From Candidatus Sysuiplasma jiujiangense (GTDB lineage Archaea > Thermoplasmatota > Thermoplasmata > Sysuiplasmatales > Sysuiplasmataceae), in the NCBI GenBank assembly GCA_019721075.1, contig JAHEAD010000006.1, positions 37,217 to 101,216 on the forward strand: 64,000 nt of DNA, written 5' to 3'. The notes beneath the pieces are model-generated. The model ran no database searches. It saw only the letters and a program-made list of their open reading frames with translations, and had not been told where the DNA came from. Shown piece after piece: positions 36,417 to 44,106 of the stretch (positions are counted from its first letter, which is position 1; the number at the start of each line of letters is the position of its first letter). The position numbers and the translations under genes were made by a program.

Positions 36417-37050
36417 TAATGTCCCCATTTGGGAGAGCCTCCGAGCGGCGGGGACGGGTAGCGCCAATCTTCCAACGGTTCATAGCATAGATGGATTAGC
36501 CGGGGCTATGAATCGTCAACAACCACACAGTCCGCACAGTCGTTAAGCATACGGCGTTATGCGTATGCGGTTGGCTGCATGGACGATCAGACATTACAGT
36601 CATGACTGCAACAACAGGGAACCGTGGAATACGGTTCACGAGTCGCTGCGGACGGCGGGCTCCGCGGCGGCCCAAAATCACCACGCGCCACCGTGCATGG
36701 GTGCAAGTCAGAAATGGGGTATGCGAGTGTTCTCCGTGAGGTAAGAGGTGAACGGCGGAGAAGCCGTGCGGCAGCACGGCAGAGACCTGCGGAGCTGAAA
36801 AGGCGGTGAAGCAGGACATCACCGGGACAGTGTCCTGATGCCGGACACGATGTAGCCGTCCGTTACTCGCATGCCAAGCGCGACATTGACGCTCAGATTA
36901 GATGTATGGCAATGCTGCTTCGGCAGCCAGACTGAGCTGGCGTACCCAGCGTATCTGCCGGGCAACCGGCAGGTCGAAACCGGGGTTATTATCAGCCATA
37001 CGCCGGGCCGAAAGGTCTGGAGGAAACTCCCGGCACCTGCATGCACACAG

Positions 37051-37086
37051 ACTTGATCGGACATATGCGGCGCACAGCATATGCAC
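37051..37086 (+). repeat. Operator-like direct repeat, copy 1
   Basis: 36 nt beginning ACTTGATCGGACATATGCGG, with inverted arms CATATGC and GCATATG. It matches copy 2 at 33 of 36 positions. Confidence 0.75.
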
Positions 37087-37123
37087 TCTTTCAGTTTCGG
37101 CGGTAACATGTTGTTACCACCGG

Positions 37124-37159
37124 ACTTGATCGGACATATGCGGCATACGGCATATGCAC
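37124..37159 (+). repeat. Operator-like direct repeat, copy 2
   Basis: 36 nt beginning ACTTGATCGGACATATGCGG, with arms CATATGC and GCATATG. It ends 37 nt before the first start codon of the gene array, so it is a good candidate for a regulator site. Confidence 0.75.
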
Positions 37160-37161
37160 AG

Positions 37162-37185
37162 GCGGTCGCAGTGACCGCATTTTTT
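37162..37185 (+). terminator. Junction hairpin plus T-run before the first array gene
   Basis: Stem GCGGTC/GACCGC (37162-37167 with 37173-37178), then T6 (37180-37185), followed directly by GGGTGAT. It is the first of the recurrent junction modules. Confidence 0.6.
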
Positions 37186-37195
37186 GGGTGATATA

Positions 37196-37570
37196 ACGGA
37201 CAGCAAACTGGCAAAATTTGCCGTAGAGACGGCATCGTGGGCACACGAAGTGAACGCTGAAGTGGAAGAGGCCATCGGCATACTCAATTCCGCAGAAATG
37301 AGCGATGTTTGGTGGGCAAAGAAACTGGTGCGCAACATAACGGCGGCTGATGGGCCGTCGGACGATGCCGCAAAAACAGGCGACACCGCAAACACGCTGC
37401 TCGAAATAGCGTTCTGGTCGGGCTGGCTGAAGGGCGAACAGGACACGCTGAACAGGCTGATGGGGATAGTAGCCATGCTCATGATGCCTGACGGTCTGCC
37501 TGACGGTCCGCACAGAACGCAGGCAGGAAAGAAAAGCGGCAAAAACGATTTCCTTGAGGGTCTGCGATGA
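37196..37570 (+). CDS. Array gene 1: hypothetical protein with ACG start
   Basis: 124 aa if initiated at ACG 37196, which sits exactly where ATG stands in sister genes (GGGTGAT-ATA-ACG). An in-frame TTG at 37184 overlaps the T-run ahead of the Shine-Dalgarno and is a poorer choice. Helical: FAVETASWAHEVNAEVEEAI, then ANTLLEIAFWSGWLKGEQDTL. The C-terminal tail is Lys/Gly-rich. No family recognised. Its TGA lies in the next junction stem. Confidence 0.65.
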   Translation, partial: TDSKLAKFAVETASWAHEVNAEVEEAIGILNSAEMSDVWWAKKLVRNITAADGPSDDAAKTGDTANTLLEIAFWSGWLKGEQDTLNRLMGIVAMLMMPDGLPDGPHRTQAGKKSGKNDFLEGLR

Positions 37571-37580
37571 CCCTATTTTT
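37557..37580 (+). terminator. Junction hairpin plus T-run (array 1/2)
   Basis: Stem AGGGTC/GACCCT (37557-37562 with 37569-37574), loop TGCGAT, then A-T5. The TGA stop of gene 1 (37568-37570) spans loop and stem. Confidence 0.65.
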
Positions 37581-37588
37581 GGGTGAAC

Positions 37589-37774
37589 ATGCACGTCAGG
37601 ATTTCAAAGCTTGAGATCATAGAGCAGAGGCATGGGGCGTACCTTGCATCGCTCCACTGGCACATAGTGGGCAGGGACGGGCCGAACGTCGTCATAGAGA
37701 GGGACGACAGGAAGCTCTCCCTGTCCATACCCGTGGGCAGGGCGATCGAGGGCAACTTCGGCAGGCTGCTCTAA
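37589..37774 (+). CDS. Array gene 2: small hypothetical protein
   Basis: 61 aa from ATG 37589, 3 nt after GGGTGA. Beta-rich, SKLEIIEQRHGAYLASLHWH then VVIERDDRKLSLSIPVG. No membrane segment and no known family. The following junction has a T5 run but no clear stem. Confidence 0.6.
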   Translation: MHVRISKLEIIEQRHGAYLASLHWHIVGRDGPNVVIERDDRKLSLSIPVGRAIEGNFGRLL

Positions 37775-37789
37775 ACCTTTTTGGGTGAT

Positions 37790-37915
37790 ATGACGGCGGA
37801 CATCTGGGATGCGGTATGGGAGCTGCTCTATCTGGCGGCGCTGTTCGTGATCTTGACGACGGCAGGAATGCTGCTTTTCTATTTCATTGTGTTTTTTATC
37901 CTGCCCCGCATATAA
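37790..37915 (+). CDS. Array gene 3: 41-aa single-span membrane protein
   Basis: MTADIWDAVWELLYLAAL continues into FVILTTAGMLLFYFIVFFIL, one long hydrophobic helix with a charged end PRI. ATG 37790 directly follows GGGTGAT; ACG 37793 is at the spacing seen in other array genes, so either could initiate. Small membrane proteins of this size on viruses and plasmids are often entry, exclusion or lysis factors, but nothing specific is visible. Confidence 0.6.
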   Translation: MTADIWDAVWELLYLAALFVILTTAGMLLFYFIVFFILPRI

Positions 37916-37927
37916 GCGGTTTTTTTT
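37906..37927 (+). terminator. Junction hairpin plus T8 (array 3/4)
   Basis: Stem CCGC/GCGG (37906-37909 with 37916-37919) with loop ATATAA, which contains the TAA stop of gene 3, then T8 (37920-37927). Confidence 0.65.
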
Positions 37928-37937
37928 GGGTGAACAA

Positions 37938-38159
37938 TTGACAGAATGCGACCACACTTCGATAGACACGTGCAAGCTCAGGCAGGCGGCAGCCGCAGCG
38001 ATAGACGAGTTCTCGGACATGCTCGAGGGCTACGGCATAAAGATACCGAGTGCAGACAGGACAGGCGCGCCTAACGAGGACGTCATCTACGGCACGGAGT
38101 ACTACGAGCTTGAGGACGCGCTGACGGAGACGCTTGAGAAATACTTTCCGGGCCAGTAG
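37938..38159 (+). CDS. Array gene 4: small acidic hypothetical protein
   Basis: 73 aa from TTG 37938, at the usual spacing after GGGTGAA. Acidic and helical: LRQAAAAAIDEFSDMLEGYG, and the C-terminal YYELEDALTETLEKYF. No known family. Its TAG stop lies in the next hairpin. Confidence 0.6.
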   Translation: MTECDHTSIDTCKLRQAAAAAIDEFSDMLEGYGIKIPSADRTGAPNEDVIYGTEYYELEDALTETLEKYFPGQ

Positions 38160-38170
38160 GCCCATTTTTT
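38150..38170 (+). terminator. Junction hairpin plus T6 (array 4/5)
   Basis: Stem GGGCC/GGCCC (38150-38154 with 38159-38163), loop AGTA, with the TAG stop (38157-38159) at the loop/stem edge, then A-T6. Confidence 0.7.
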
Positions 38171-38180
38171 GGGTGATATA

Positions 38181-39026
38181 TTGCTGCAAACAACATCTGG
38201 GACAGCTGACAGCCATCCGGCCTACCAGAGAGTGCTGGAATACTTCATGCGTGGCAGGAACGGCCGCAGGAAGGTCAAGCGTGCGACCTATCTGTACAAG
38301 GAGACAGAAGGCATCGCTATGCGGTTCTGGAACACAAAGATAGTGCTTTTCAAGCCGCGGAGCTTTGTCATAGACCTCGACGGCTGGCGCTCGGTCACGA
38401 CGAAAGACAGGCTGCGTGAGGGCATATTCCGGGCCGCCGGCTTCAGGGTCAACCTGTGGCATGAAAGCGGCAAGTATGTCATAAACTGCAACGGGCACGA
38501 ATATCTGTTCGACGACGGCATGGAGTTCGACTACGAGGGCAATGCGCTGAACGCATCGCCTGAACCGTTCAGGAAATGGATGGAAAAGCGCGAACGGCTC
38601 AGGGACGCATACTGGCGCAACGCCAGGAAGTCCGTCATGGACATACAGGAGGTCGAACACGAACTCGGGGCGGACATATCCTTCTCATTGACGGACTGGC
38701 GCTGGAACGAGCCGCCGTACAGCATCATGAGGGATGCATATCCCGCCAACGGCCATATCCAGAGACCGCAGATACGCCTTCCTGCCAACACACGCAGCAT
38801 CGCTGTCAGGGAAGCGTTCATCACGAAGGACGTGAAGATATTCAAGGTGATCGCGCTGGAGAATGACGATCGCACCGCCGGCGTCTACCTGATGGGCAGG
38901 GACCAGACGGGGCAGCTCTGGTGCCATTCGCTTCCGCCGTTCGGGTATGCGCTGGCGTCCATACAGAAATGCGAGAGATGGCTGTTCGACATGCAACCGG
39001 GCGACGAGCTCGTGGCTGAGGCCTGA
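38181..39026 (+). CDS. Array gene 5: phage-like protein of unknown function
   Basis: 281 aa from TTG 38181 after GGGTGATATA. MRFWNTKIVLFKPRSFVIDL and DGWRSVTTKDRLREGIFRAA resemble a protein family frequent in tailed phages whose core reads as a [N/T]T-x-I/V ... GWRTVTTKDRIN pattern; the phage family has no assigned function. The C-terminal half (PANTRSIAVREAFITKDVKI, RTAGVYLMGRDQTGQLW) is a separate domain. The TGA lies in the loop of the next hairpin. Confidence 0.6.
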   Translation: MLQTTSGTADSHPAYQRVLEYFMRGRNGRRKVKRATYLYKETEGIAMRFWNTKIVLFKPRSFVIDLDGWRSVTTKDRLREGIFRAAGFRVNLWHESGKYVINCNGHEYLFDDGMEFDYEGNALNASPEPFRKWMEKRERLRDAYWRNARKSVMDIQEVEHELGADISFSLTDWRWNEPPYSIMRDAYPANGHIQRPQIRLPANTRSIAVREAFITKDVKIFKVIALENDDRTAGVYLMGRDQTGQLWCHSLPPFGYALASIQKCERWLFDMQPGDELVAEA

Positions 39027-39041
39027 CGGCCTCGATTTTTT
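39018..39041 (+). terminator. Junction hairpin plus T6 (array 5/6)
   Basis: Stem GAGGCC/GGCCTC (39018-39023 with 39028-39033), loop TGAC holding the TGA stop, then GA-T6. Confidence 0.7.
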
Positions 39042-39051
39042 GGGTGATATA

Positions 39052-39366
39052 ACGGCAAAAGTATACAGGCAGGGCGACGTGCTGCTGCGTGAGATAGACG
39101 GCAAGATAGACGAAGTGCCACGGTGGGGCTATGAGGACAAGGGGATGGCCACGCTGCGCATAGGCGGAGAGACCGGAAAGGTGCATGAGATACAGGGGCA
39201 TCTGTTCGAGAATCCGCACCGCAAGGACGAACAGGTAATCGTCCTGGATGCGACGGCACTCCTGAAGCATGAGGAGCACGGCGTGATGGAGATACCGGCG
39301 GGCACCTACCAGGTGTCCCGCGTGCGCGAGTACACCGGCGGCGGCACTAGGTCCGGAATGGACTGA
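39052..39366 (+). CDS. Array gene 6: conserved phage/plasmid-type protein with ACG start
   Basis: 104 aa from ACG 39052 (GGGTGAT-ATA-ACG); the in-frame TTG 39040 lies in the T-run. KVYRQGDVLLREIDGKIDEV, HEIQGHLFENPH and LKHEEHGVMEIPAGTYQVSR with VREYTGG match a small family widespread in phages (RQGDVLL ... GHAH ... HEEH-x-P/M-I-x-L/I-P-x-G-x-Y-x-V-x-R-x-R-E-Y). The function of that family is unknown. Family resemblance from the first residues supports initiation at or near ACG. Confidence 0.7.
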   Translation, partial: TAKVYRQGDVLLREIDGKIDEVPRWGYEDKGMATLRIGGETGKVHEIQGHLFENPHRKDEQVIVLDATALLKHEEHGVMEIPAGTYQVSRVREYTGGGTRSGMD

Positions 39367-39388
39367 GGGGCGCATGCCCCATTTTTTT
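39367..39388 (+). terminator. Junction hairpin plus T7 (array 6/7)
   Basis: Stem GGGGC/GCCCC (39367-39371 with 39376-39380), loop GCAT, then A-T7. The TGA stop of gene 6 ends at the base of the stem. Confidence 0.7.
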
Positions 39389-39397
39389 GGTGAAAGG

Positions 39398-39796
39398 ACG
39401 CAATACAACAAGGAAAGGATCCTGCGCAACGTGGAACAGATACTCGAACACAGGGACATCGGACTGATGAATGAGGAAACATACCGGTTCATCAGCCTGC
39501 ACTGCGGAACGATAGCGCACTACGACATCGACGGCTGGCGCCATGCCTACGGCGACCTGCGGGACTTTATCAACCTGTTCCTCGTCCGGAACGAATACGG
39601 GAGGAACCTGCAGGAAGAGATACGGACGCCGAGGTGGCAGGAGGACGACTTCAGACCCTATGCCCCTATCGTGCAGGGCATAATAGACCTCTGCAGGGAA
39701 CACAGGGAACAAGTGTTCGATTGCTGGAAAGCAACAGTTGTTGTCACGTTTTTTTTTGACAGGAAAGACTTAACATTCACGATGCCGATAGGGTAG
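39398..39796 (+). CDS. Array gene 7: hypothetical protein with ACG start
   Basis: 132 aa from ACG 39398 after GGTGAAAGG. Here no TTG is in frame between the T-run and ACG, and the only upstream in-frame ATG (39374) lies in the loop of the terminator hairpin, so ACG is the best-placed start. Helical: LRNVEQILEHRDIGLMNEET, GWRHAYGDLRDFINLFLVR. The last ~17 residues follow a T9 run (39749-39757) and may not be original. Not recognised. Confidence 0.62.
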   Translation, partial: TQYNKERILRNVEQILEHRDIGLMNEETYRFISLHCGTIAHYDIDGWRHAYGDLRDFINLFLVRNEYGRNLQEEIRTPRWQEDDFRPYAPIVQGIIDLCREHREQVFDCWKATVVVTFFFDRKDLTFTMPIG

Positions 39797-39813
39797 AGTG
39801 CTGATGCATTGAG

Positions 39814-41721
39814 ATGGCGCATACAAGACTCATGAAGCTTTTTGCCGTTATCGCCTCGGTTGTCATCATAGCTGCAGGAGCAGGATATGCCCTTCATGTG
39901 TACAGCCGGAGAAGTGTTTCACGGCCCAAACCCAAGCCGTTTGGCTATTTCGGTCCACGAGTGGTTGTGAATTCAGGCAGCCAGACGGGCAGCATTGCCA
40001 ACAACACAACCATCAACGTGCAGATATTCTCCGCTGTGCCTTCTGCATTTGCAAAGGCAGGACTTAGCTTCTACAGCATTGCCCAGGACAATCAGTGGAA
40101 CAACAGTGTCAACGATGAGCTGCTGAATGCAACGATGCTGCCTGGAAACGCATCGACAGGCAAGTTCTTCCTGTCGACACAGTTCAATTCAATTGCAAAG
40201 GAATGGATGTCCCTTCTCTCACTGGACACGGGAACGAACTACCCTTCACTCACAGTCGAGGCGGTCAAGACAGTCGTGCTGAACGGAAGCTTGCTGTTCT
40301 ACCAGTACTACAACAACATTCCTTTCAATCCTTTCAGCCTGTCCGTTGTCAGCGCAAACAGCACAGTGCTCTCAAACAGCACGCTTCTCGCATCAACGGG
40401 ACTGGAGAGCTGGTTTGGCGGCAGCAGTGTCAATCTTTCGAACTATTCTCAGATATCACTGACGAACATCGGTTTCAACCTGACGCTTGTCTTTCCCTCT
40501 GTACCCATACAGGTCATATCTGCCAATGCTTCTGCAAACGGAGACCTGTCATATTTGCATGCAGGATCCCTCGTTCCTGTCGTTGTCTCACCTGATAGCT
40601 GCTATTGGCTCTACTACTACACCTATCCGAGCACGACGAGCAACACGCTGGAAAAGACGACCTATGCGAACGGAATACTTCCGTTGCTGGGCGTGCACAT
40701 AGGCAGGAATGCAGACCAGGGCAATTCACAGATAGTTCTTGGGGCAAATGTCAATATCCAGAATGACACCATCAAACTTACCTCAAACCAGGTCTACTCC
40801 AATCCTTCTGGATCGATAACAACGACAATGAGCACGCAGCCTTCCTTCTCTCACCTGGCAAACGTAACTGTTGGCAACTCAGGAGGTGGAACAGTTGCCA
40901 CCCCTGAAGGCATTTCGGAAAAACTGGGAGACAACCACAGCCAAGCACAGAATCTGACAACGGGATTTGCAGGCATCCAGGGTGTCGAGTATGAATTCCA
41001 GCACTACAACAGGTACACCTGCAATTACAGGTATTACTGGGAACAATTCATCTGCCCTCCATACAGGTATCCGCCCCATCTCCTTTCCCAGACACTTGTT
41101 TCGAAGGTCTATGACGGCAACTTCACAATCGGCGAAATTATTCATGTCAACTCAACGGCGGGGCTGAAAGTCACAGGCTCCCCTGTTTCCATTGCGGTCG
41201 CATGGGTCGTACAACACTACCTGCTGCATGATTCCAACGGAAGCGTGCAGCTCAATGCGAGCGGCAGTGGCACCGAATACCAGTCCTCAACGATATGGGC
41301 AATGACCTACGGCTGGCTGAATGCGGCAGATGCATACAAGCAGGCAGAGCAGGCACTGGCAATCTTCTCTTCGGCACTTTCCCTAGGACTTGCCGTAATA
41401 GCCGCCATTGCAGCCGCCAACCCGCTGGATTTTGATGGAGGCGAGGCTGCAATTATTGCCGCTGCAGGCAACACTATAGTCAAGGCAACGTCGCTTGCAG
41501 CCACGATACTTGGGCAGTTCTCGACCATAAGCTCCGTTTCCGGCAGCACCGCAATAACGGCTAGCTGGTGGTTCAGCAATTACCCTTTAGTCTCACTAGG
41601 TTCCAATTACACTATGCCTTTTTATGAATCATCCAGCGGTGTCATGCTCACTCTGCCAAACGGCAACAGCTACTTCTTCTATGCACCTGAAGACTATCTG
41701 AATGCAACATCGATTGTTTAA
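39814..41721 (+). CDS. Large exported, probably glycosylated surface protein
   Basis: 635 aa. LMKLFAVIASVVIIAAGAGY is a signal anchor. The ectodomain is rich in Asn, Ser and Thr with dozens of N-x-S/T sequons (SIANNTTINVQIF, VVSANSTVLSNSTLLAS). A hydrophobic Ala/Ile-rich stretch lies near residue 520 (LGLAVIAAIAAANPLDF), as do CNYRYYW/CPPYRYPP Cys residues near 405-415. No enzyme motif. It interrupts the junction-module array, with no T-run/Shine-Dalgarno before it. It may be an envelope or cell-surface protein of the element. Confidence 0.7.
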   Translation: MAHTRLMKLFAVIASVVIIAAGAGYALHVYSRRSVSRPKPKPFGYFGPRVVVNSGSQTGSIANNTTINVQIFSAVPSAFAKAGLSFYSIAQDNQWNNSVNDELLNATMLPGNASTGKFFLSTQFNSIAKEWMSLLSLDTGTNYPSLTVEAVKTVVLNGSLLFYQYYNNIPFNPFSLSVVSANSTVLSNSTLLASTGLESWFGGSSVNLSNYSQISLTNIGFNLTLVFPSVPIQVISANASANGDLSYLHAGSLVPVVVSPDSCYWLYYYTYPSTTSNTLEKTTYANGILPLLGVHIGRNADQGNSQIVLGANVNIQNDTIKLTSNQVYSNPSGSITTTMSTQPSFSHLANVTVGNSGGGTVATPEGISEKLGDNHSQAQNLTTGFAGIQGVEYEFQHYNRYTCNYRYYWEQFICPPYRYPPHLLSQTLVSKVYDGNFTIGEIIHVNSTAGLKVTGSPVSIAVAWVVQHYLLHDSNGSVQLNASGSGTEYQSSTIWAMTYGWLNAADAYKQAEQALAIFSSALSLGLAVIAAIAAANPLDFDGGEAAIIAAAGNTIVKATSLAATILGQFSTISSVSGSTAITASWWFSNYPLVSLGSNYTMPFYESSSGVMLTLPNGNSYFFYAPEDYLNATSIV

Positions 41722-41859
41722 GAAGAAGTTGGATTTCTGCTTTCATGAAGACGCATATTACAAACAAGAGAGGTTCTTCACATTTTTCTCTTCTACGTTA
41801 AACCACTTCGCTGATTCGCTGTGGTAGAGCATATGATCTCTGTGTAAAACATAAAGTGA
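41722..41859. other. Short spacer after surface-protein gene
   Basis: No gene seen. It precedes the truncated reading-frame tail. Confidence 0.3.
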
Positions 41860-41943
41860 AAGGCACAGACAGATCTGCTGCTGATCGCGAAGCTGCAGAG
41901 CGGCAGGGTCAGTCTCCGTGACATCGGCATCAGGGTGCGGTAG
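41860..41943 (+). pseudogene. 3' tail of a truncated array gene
   Basis: A start-less frame reads KAQTDLLLIAKLQSGRVSLR then DIGIRVR and ends at TAG inside the hairpin before PCNA, exactly as intact array genes do. It looks like the surviving end of a gene cut when the surface-protein block entered the array. Confidence 0.4.
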
Positions 41944-41956
41944 GCACCCGTTTTTT
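41933..41956 (+). terminator. Junction hairpin plus T6 before PCNA
   Basis: Stem GGGTGC/GCACCC (41933-41938 with 41944-41949), loop GGTAG containing a TAG stop, then G-T6 and GGTGAT. Confidence 0.7.
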
Positions 41957-41965
41957 GGTGATACA

Positions 41966-42859
41966 ATGGACAGAGACACAACAGCAGAAATGAACAGTGT
42001 GCCAGAGGACGGGACCGATCCGGCGGGCAGTGCGCAGGTGCAGAATGCTGCCGGCGAGTCGTGCGACGGAGCGGAAGCGGTGAAGACGGGGGATACGCGG
42101 ATAAGACCGGACTTCACCGTCCGCGAGGAGGCGCAGGTGCTGAAGAGGGTTGTCAAAACGCTCTTCAGCATTGCGGACGAGGCGATGGTGTGCTTCGACG
42201 GGGAAGGCAGGATAGTGATACCCTGCATCGACCCGGCGCATGTGGCGATGATCGAATGCACGTTCACGCCGGACAGCCTCAGCCTTAACGGCTGGGAGGC
42301 TGCGGAAGGGAAGCGCCTCACCGAACCCGCATACGCCATCGACCTGGAACGCCTCGACGGCTTCCTCTCGCTGCTCGGCGTGAAGGACGGCGTTGCGTTC
42401 GGATACGACAGCGGAAGGGGTAAGTTCGTCGTCAGCTCGGGCAACCTTGAAAAGACGTTCGAGCCGGCGGACGCTTCTGACATGTCCGCTCCCAGGATGC
42501 CGCATATCGAGCTGCCCTCGTCCGTTTCAATAGCGGGCGACAGGCTCTACAGGGCAGTCAGGGCGATGGAGAAGATATCGGACCATGTCAGGCTGAGGAT
42601 CACGCCCGAAGAGTTCACCGTCATGGCGGGGAACGACACGGAGGTGCAGAAGGCGACATTCACCTCCCCGGACGTGGACATACGCTGGAACGGCGAGGCG
42701 GACAGCCTCATCCCGGCGGACTACCTGAGCCACACATTTGCGACATTCGGCAGGGATCCTGTTACCGTCGAAGTGGGTAAGAACTATCCGTTGAGGACCA
42801 CGCTGAATATAGGTTACTACGGCATGCTGTTCATGGTCGCGCCGAGGGTCGAGGGCTGA
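41966..42859 (+). CDS. PCNA-type DNA sliding clamp encoded by the element
   Basis: 297 aa from ATG 41966 after GGTGATACA. A ~45-residue acidic lead is followed by two clamp domains. IPCIDPAHVAMIECTFTPDS matches the archaeal DPAHVAM strand of PCNA, and EPAYAIDLERLDGFLSLLG plays the role of the DL-x-K/R-L segment. The second domain includes LYRAVRAMEKISDHVRLRIT and ends YYGMLFMVAPRVEG (PCNA-like 'LxFLLAPRI' end). It would tether a polymerase to the element's DNA; the host PolB carries a PIP-like box. It is divergent enough that it is not a recent copy of a chromosomal gene. Confidence 0.85.
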   Translation: MDRDTTAEMNSVPEDGTDPAGSAQVQNAAGESCDGAEAVKTGDTRIRPDFTVREEAQVLKRVVKTLFSIADEAMVCFDGEGRIVIPCIDPAHVAMIECTFTPDSLSLNGWEAAEGKRLTEPAYAIDLERLDGFLSLLGVKDGVAFGYDSGRGKFVVSSGNLEKTFEPADASDMSAPRMPHIELPSSVSIAGDRLYRAVRAMEKISDHVRLRITPEEFTVMAGNDTEVQKATFTSPDVDIRWNGEADSLIPADYLSHTFATFGRDPVTVEVGKNYPLRTTLNIGYYGMLFMVAPRVEG

Positions 42860-42867
42860 ACGCGTTG

Positions 42868-42888
42868 AGGGCTACGGCCCTTTTTTTT
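42868..42888 (+). terminator. Junction hairpin plus T8 after PCNA
   Basis: Stem AGGGC/GCCCT (42868-42872 with 42877-42881), loop TACG, T8. Here the stop lies 8 nt before the stem. Confidence 0.65.
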
Positions 42889-42897
42889 GGTGATACA

Positions 42898-43263
42898 ATG
42901 TCTGTAACATACCAACTGCAGGTTGAGGTTGAGACCATGCGGTCCGAAACCGTGCTGAAGGCGCTGCGCAGTCTCGATCCGGACTGCCTGCCGCAATATG
43001 TCCTCGACATCAGGGACATGGACCCGGAAAAGGACATAGAAGTGACCTGCGAGACGGAAGACACAAAATTCGTCGGCTATGACGGGCACATGAACATGCC
43101 ATACGGCGCCGACACAGAGGCAATCAGCGAACGCATCGTGAAGGCGGCGCTGAAGGCCGACCCCGAAGCGCATGTGCAGGTCCGCTGGTGGAACCTCGAC
43201 GTGCATGAACCCTCCGACACCTTCGACGACGAGGACTTCGCCGGGGGAGATGAGGAGCAATAA
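42898..43263 (+). CDS. Array gene 9: acidic hypothetical protein
   Basis: 121 aa from ATG after GGTGATACA. Beta-rich start SVTYQLQVEVETMRSETVLK, then AISERIVKAALKADPEAHVQ; the last 20 residues are Asp/Glu-rich. No known family. Acidic tails of this kind are seen in DNA mimics and single-strand-binding proteins, but no other evidence supports either. Confidence 0.55.
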   Translation: MSVTYQLQVEVETMRSETVLKALRSLDPDCLPQYVLDIRDMDPEKDIEVTCETEDTKFVGYDGHMNMPYGADTEAISERIVKAALKADPEAHVQVRWWNLDVHEPSDTFDDEDFAGGDEEQ

Positions 43264-43269
43264 ACCTCT

Positions 43270-43280
43270 TCCCTTTTTTT
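43270..43280 (+). terminator. T-rich junction (array 9/10)
   Basis: CCTCTTCCC then T7 before GGGTGAT. Only a weak GAGG/CCTC stem spans the TAA stop. The same CCTCTTCC block precedes the next two T-runs. Confidence 0.45.
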
Positions 43281-43290
43281 GGGTGATACA

Positions 43291-43686
43291 ATATCAGAAC
43301 AACACGATGTTGGAATAGACAACAGGCTCTTTGTGAAACGGATTGCCGCCGGCGACGACAGCGGGGACACGATATACGAATACGAGCCGCTCGAATCTGA
43401 CGAGGCGGAACTGCTCAAAAGCTCCATGCCGATCATCTTCGAGTACTACGTATGGGGGATCAAGGCACTCGGTGCGCTGCCCCATCCCACGGATTTCGTC
43501 GAGGTGCAGACCGGCGCATGGAAATTCGGCTTCGACAGGGATCCCTCGTATAATTTCCACCTCTGGATGGTCTCCTGTCTCAACAACGAAATATGGGACG
43601 ACTACGTGCTCATTTCTGCGGATGAGTACAGGGAACTGAAAGACGGCGGTGAGATACGGGAATACGCATTCCGGCACAGGAAGTAA
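43291..43686 (+). CDS. Array gene 10: hypothetical protein with ATA start
   Basis: 131 aa if initiated at ATA 43291, in the position of ATG in sister genes (GGGTGAT-ACA-ATA against GGTGAT-ACA-ATG). TTG 43279 is in frame but lies ahead of the Shine-Dalgarno. LDESDEAELLKSS-like acidic helix, then IIFEYYVWGIKALGALPHPT and FGFDRDPSYNFHLWMVSCL. Not recognised. Confidence 0.6.
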   Translation: MSEQHDVGIDNRLFVKRIAAGDDSGDTIYEYEPLESDEAELLKSSMPIIFEYYVWGIKALGALPHPTDFVEVQTGAWKFGFDRDPSYNFHLWMVSCLNNEIWDDYVLISADEYRELKDGGEIREYAFRHRK

Positions 43687-43703
43687 ACCTCTTCCATCTT
43701 TTT
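43679..43703 (+). terminator. Junction hairpin plus T-run (array 10/11)
   Basis: Stem GGAAG/CTTCC (43679-43683 with 43691-43695) with the TAA stop in the loop, then ATC-T5. Confidence 0.6.
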
Positions 43704-43713
43704 GGGTGATACA

Positions 43714-44061
43714 ATGCCTGTAGAATTCGACGAAGAAACGGGGGAGTATGTCTTCCTTGGGGACAATCTCGTGAGGCGCGATTACAGATACAGGGGAGAC
43801 GTGTGCGAATGGGAATACGAAGAACCGCTGGACGTGGACATAAAGTGCATCAACGGGACGGTTGAGCCGATGTTCCGCGAACTGGCCGGCATAGCGACGA
43901 GGTTCCTTGAGGAACACCAGGAAATACGGTCGGTCGAGCTGTGGCCGAAATCGACTCCCGCATTCGGCGCGATGTTTACAACTGTCCTGGGCAAAGGCGT
44001 GAGCCTGACCTGCATAAGGACGCAGGACAGCGATCTGGACCTGCTCGACAAGAAAGCGTAA
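43714..44061 (+). CDS. Array gene 11: hypothetical protein
   Basis: 115 aa from ATG after GGGTGATACA. PVEFDEETGEYVFLGDNLVR, then NGTVEPMFRELAGIATRFLE and a C-terminal TVLGKGVSLTCIRTQDSD. An alpha/beta protein with no recognised family. The junction to the next gene has T5 but no stem. Confidence 0.55.
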   Translation: MPVEFDEETGEYVFLGDNLVRRDYRYRGDVCEWEYEEPLDVDIKCINGTVEPMFRELAGIATRFLEEHQEIRSVELWPKSTPAFGAMFTTVLGKGVSLTCIRTQDSDLDLLDKKA

Positions 44062-44106
44062 TCCACACCACAGCAGCCCCAAACCTCTTCCTTTTTGGGT
44101 GATGCA

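Larger units (their letters stand above)
36417..37160 (+). other. Long untranslated region rich in inverted repeats upstream of the gene array
   Basis: About 740 bp without a credible gene inside an otherwise densely coded element. It contains many possible stems: ATAGC...GCTAT (~36489-36511), GCATACG...CGTATGC (~36547-36568), GCCGTGC-GGCA-GCACGGC (~36763-36780), CTGCCGGGCAACCGGCAG (~36956-36973), GGTAACA-TGT-TGTTACC (~37102-37118), and the two 36-bp operator-like repeats. It may be a structured non-coding RNA, a leader, or a replication origin. Confidence 0.5.

Noticed and set aside
37010..37045. GGTCTGGAGGAAACTCCCGG resembles the GAGGAAAGUCC signature of RNase P RNA.
   Set aside because: The other conserved RNase P blocks (especially the ACAGAA...GGCTTA element) are not found at the right distance, and the flanks do not fold as P1-P4.
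37896..38875. Long minus-strand frames (254 and 114 codons) opposite array genes 4-6.
   Set aside because: The plus-strand genes have Shine-Dalgarno, junction modules and phage-family resemblance; the antisense frames have none.
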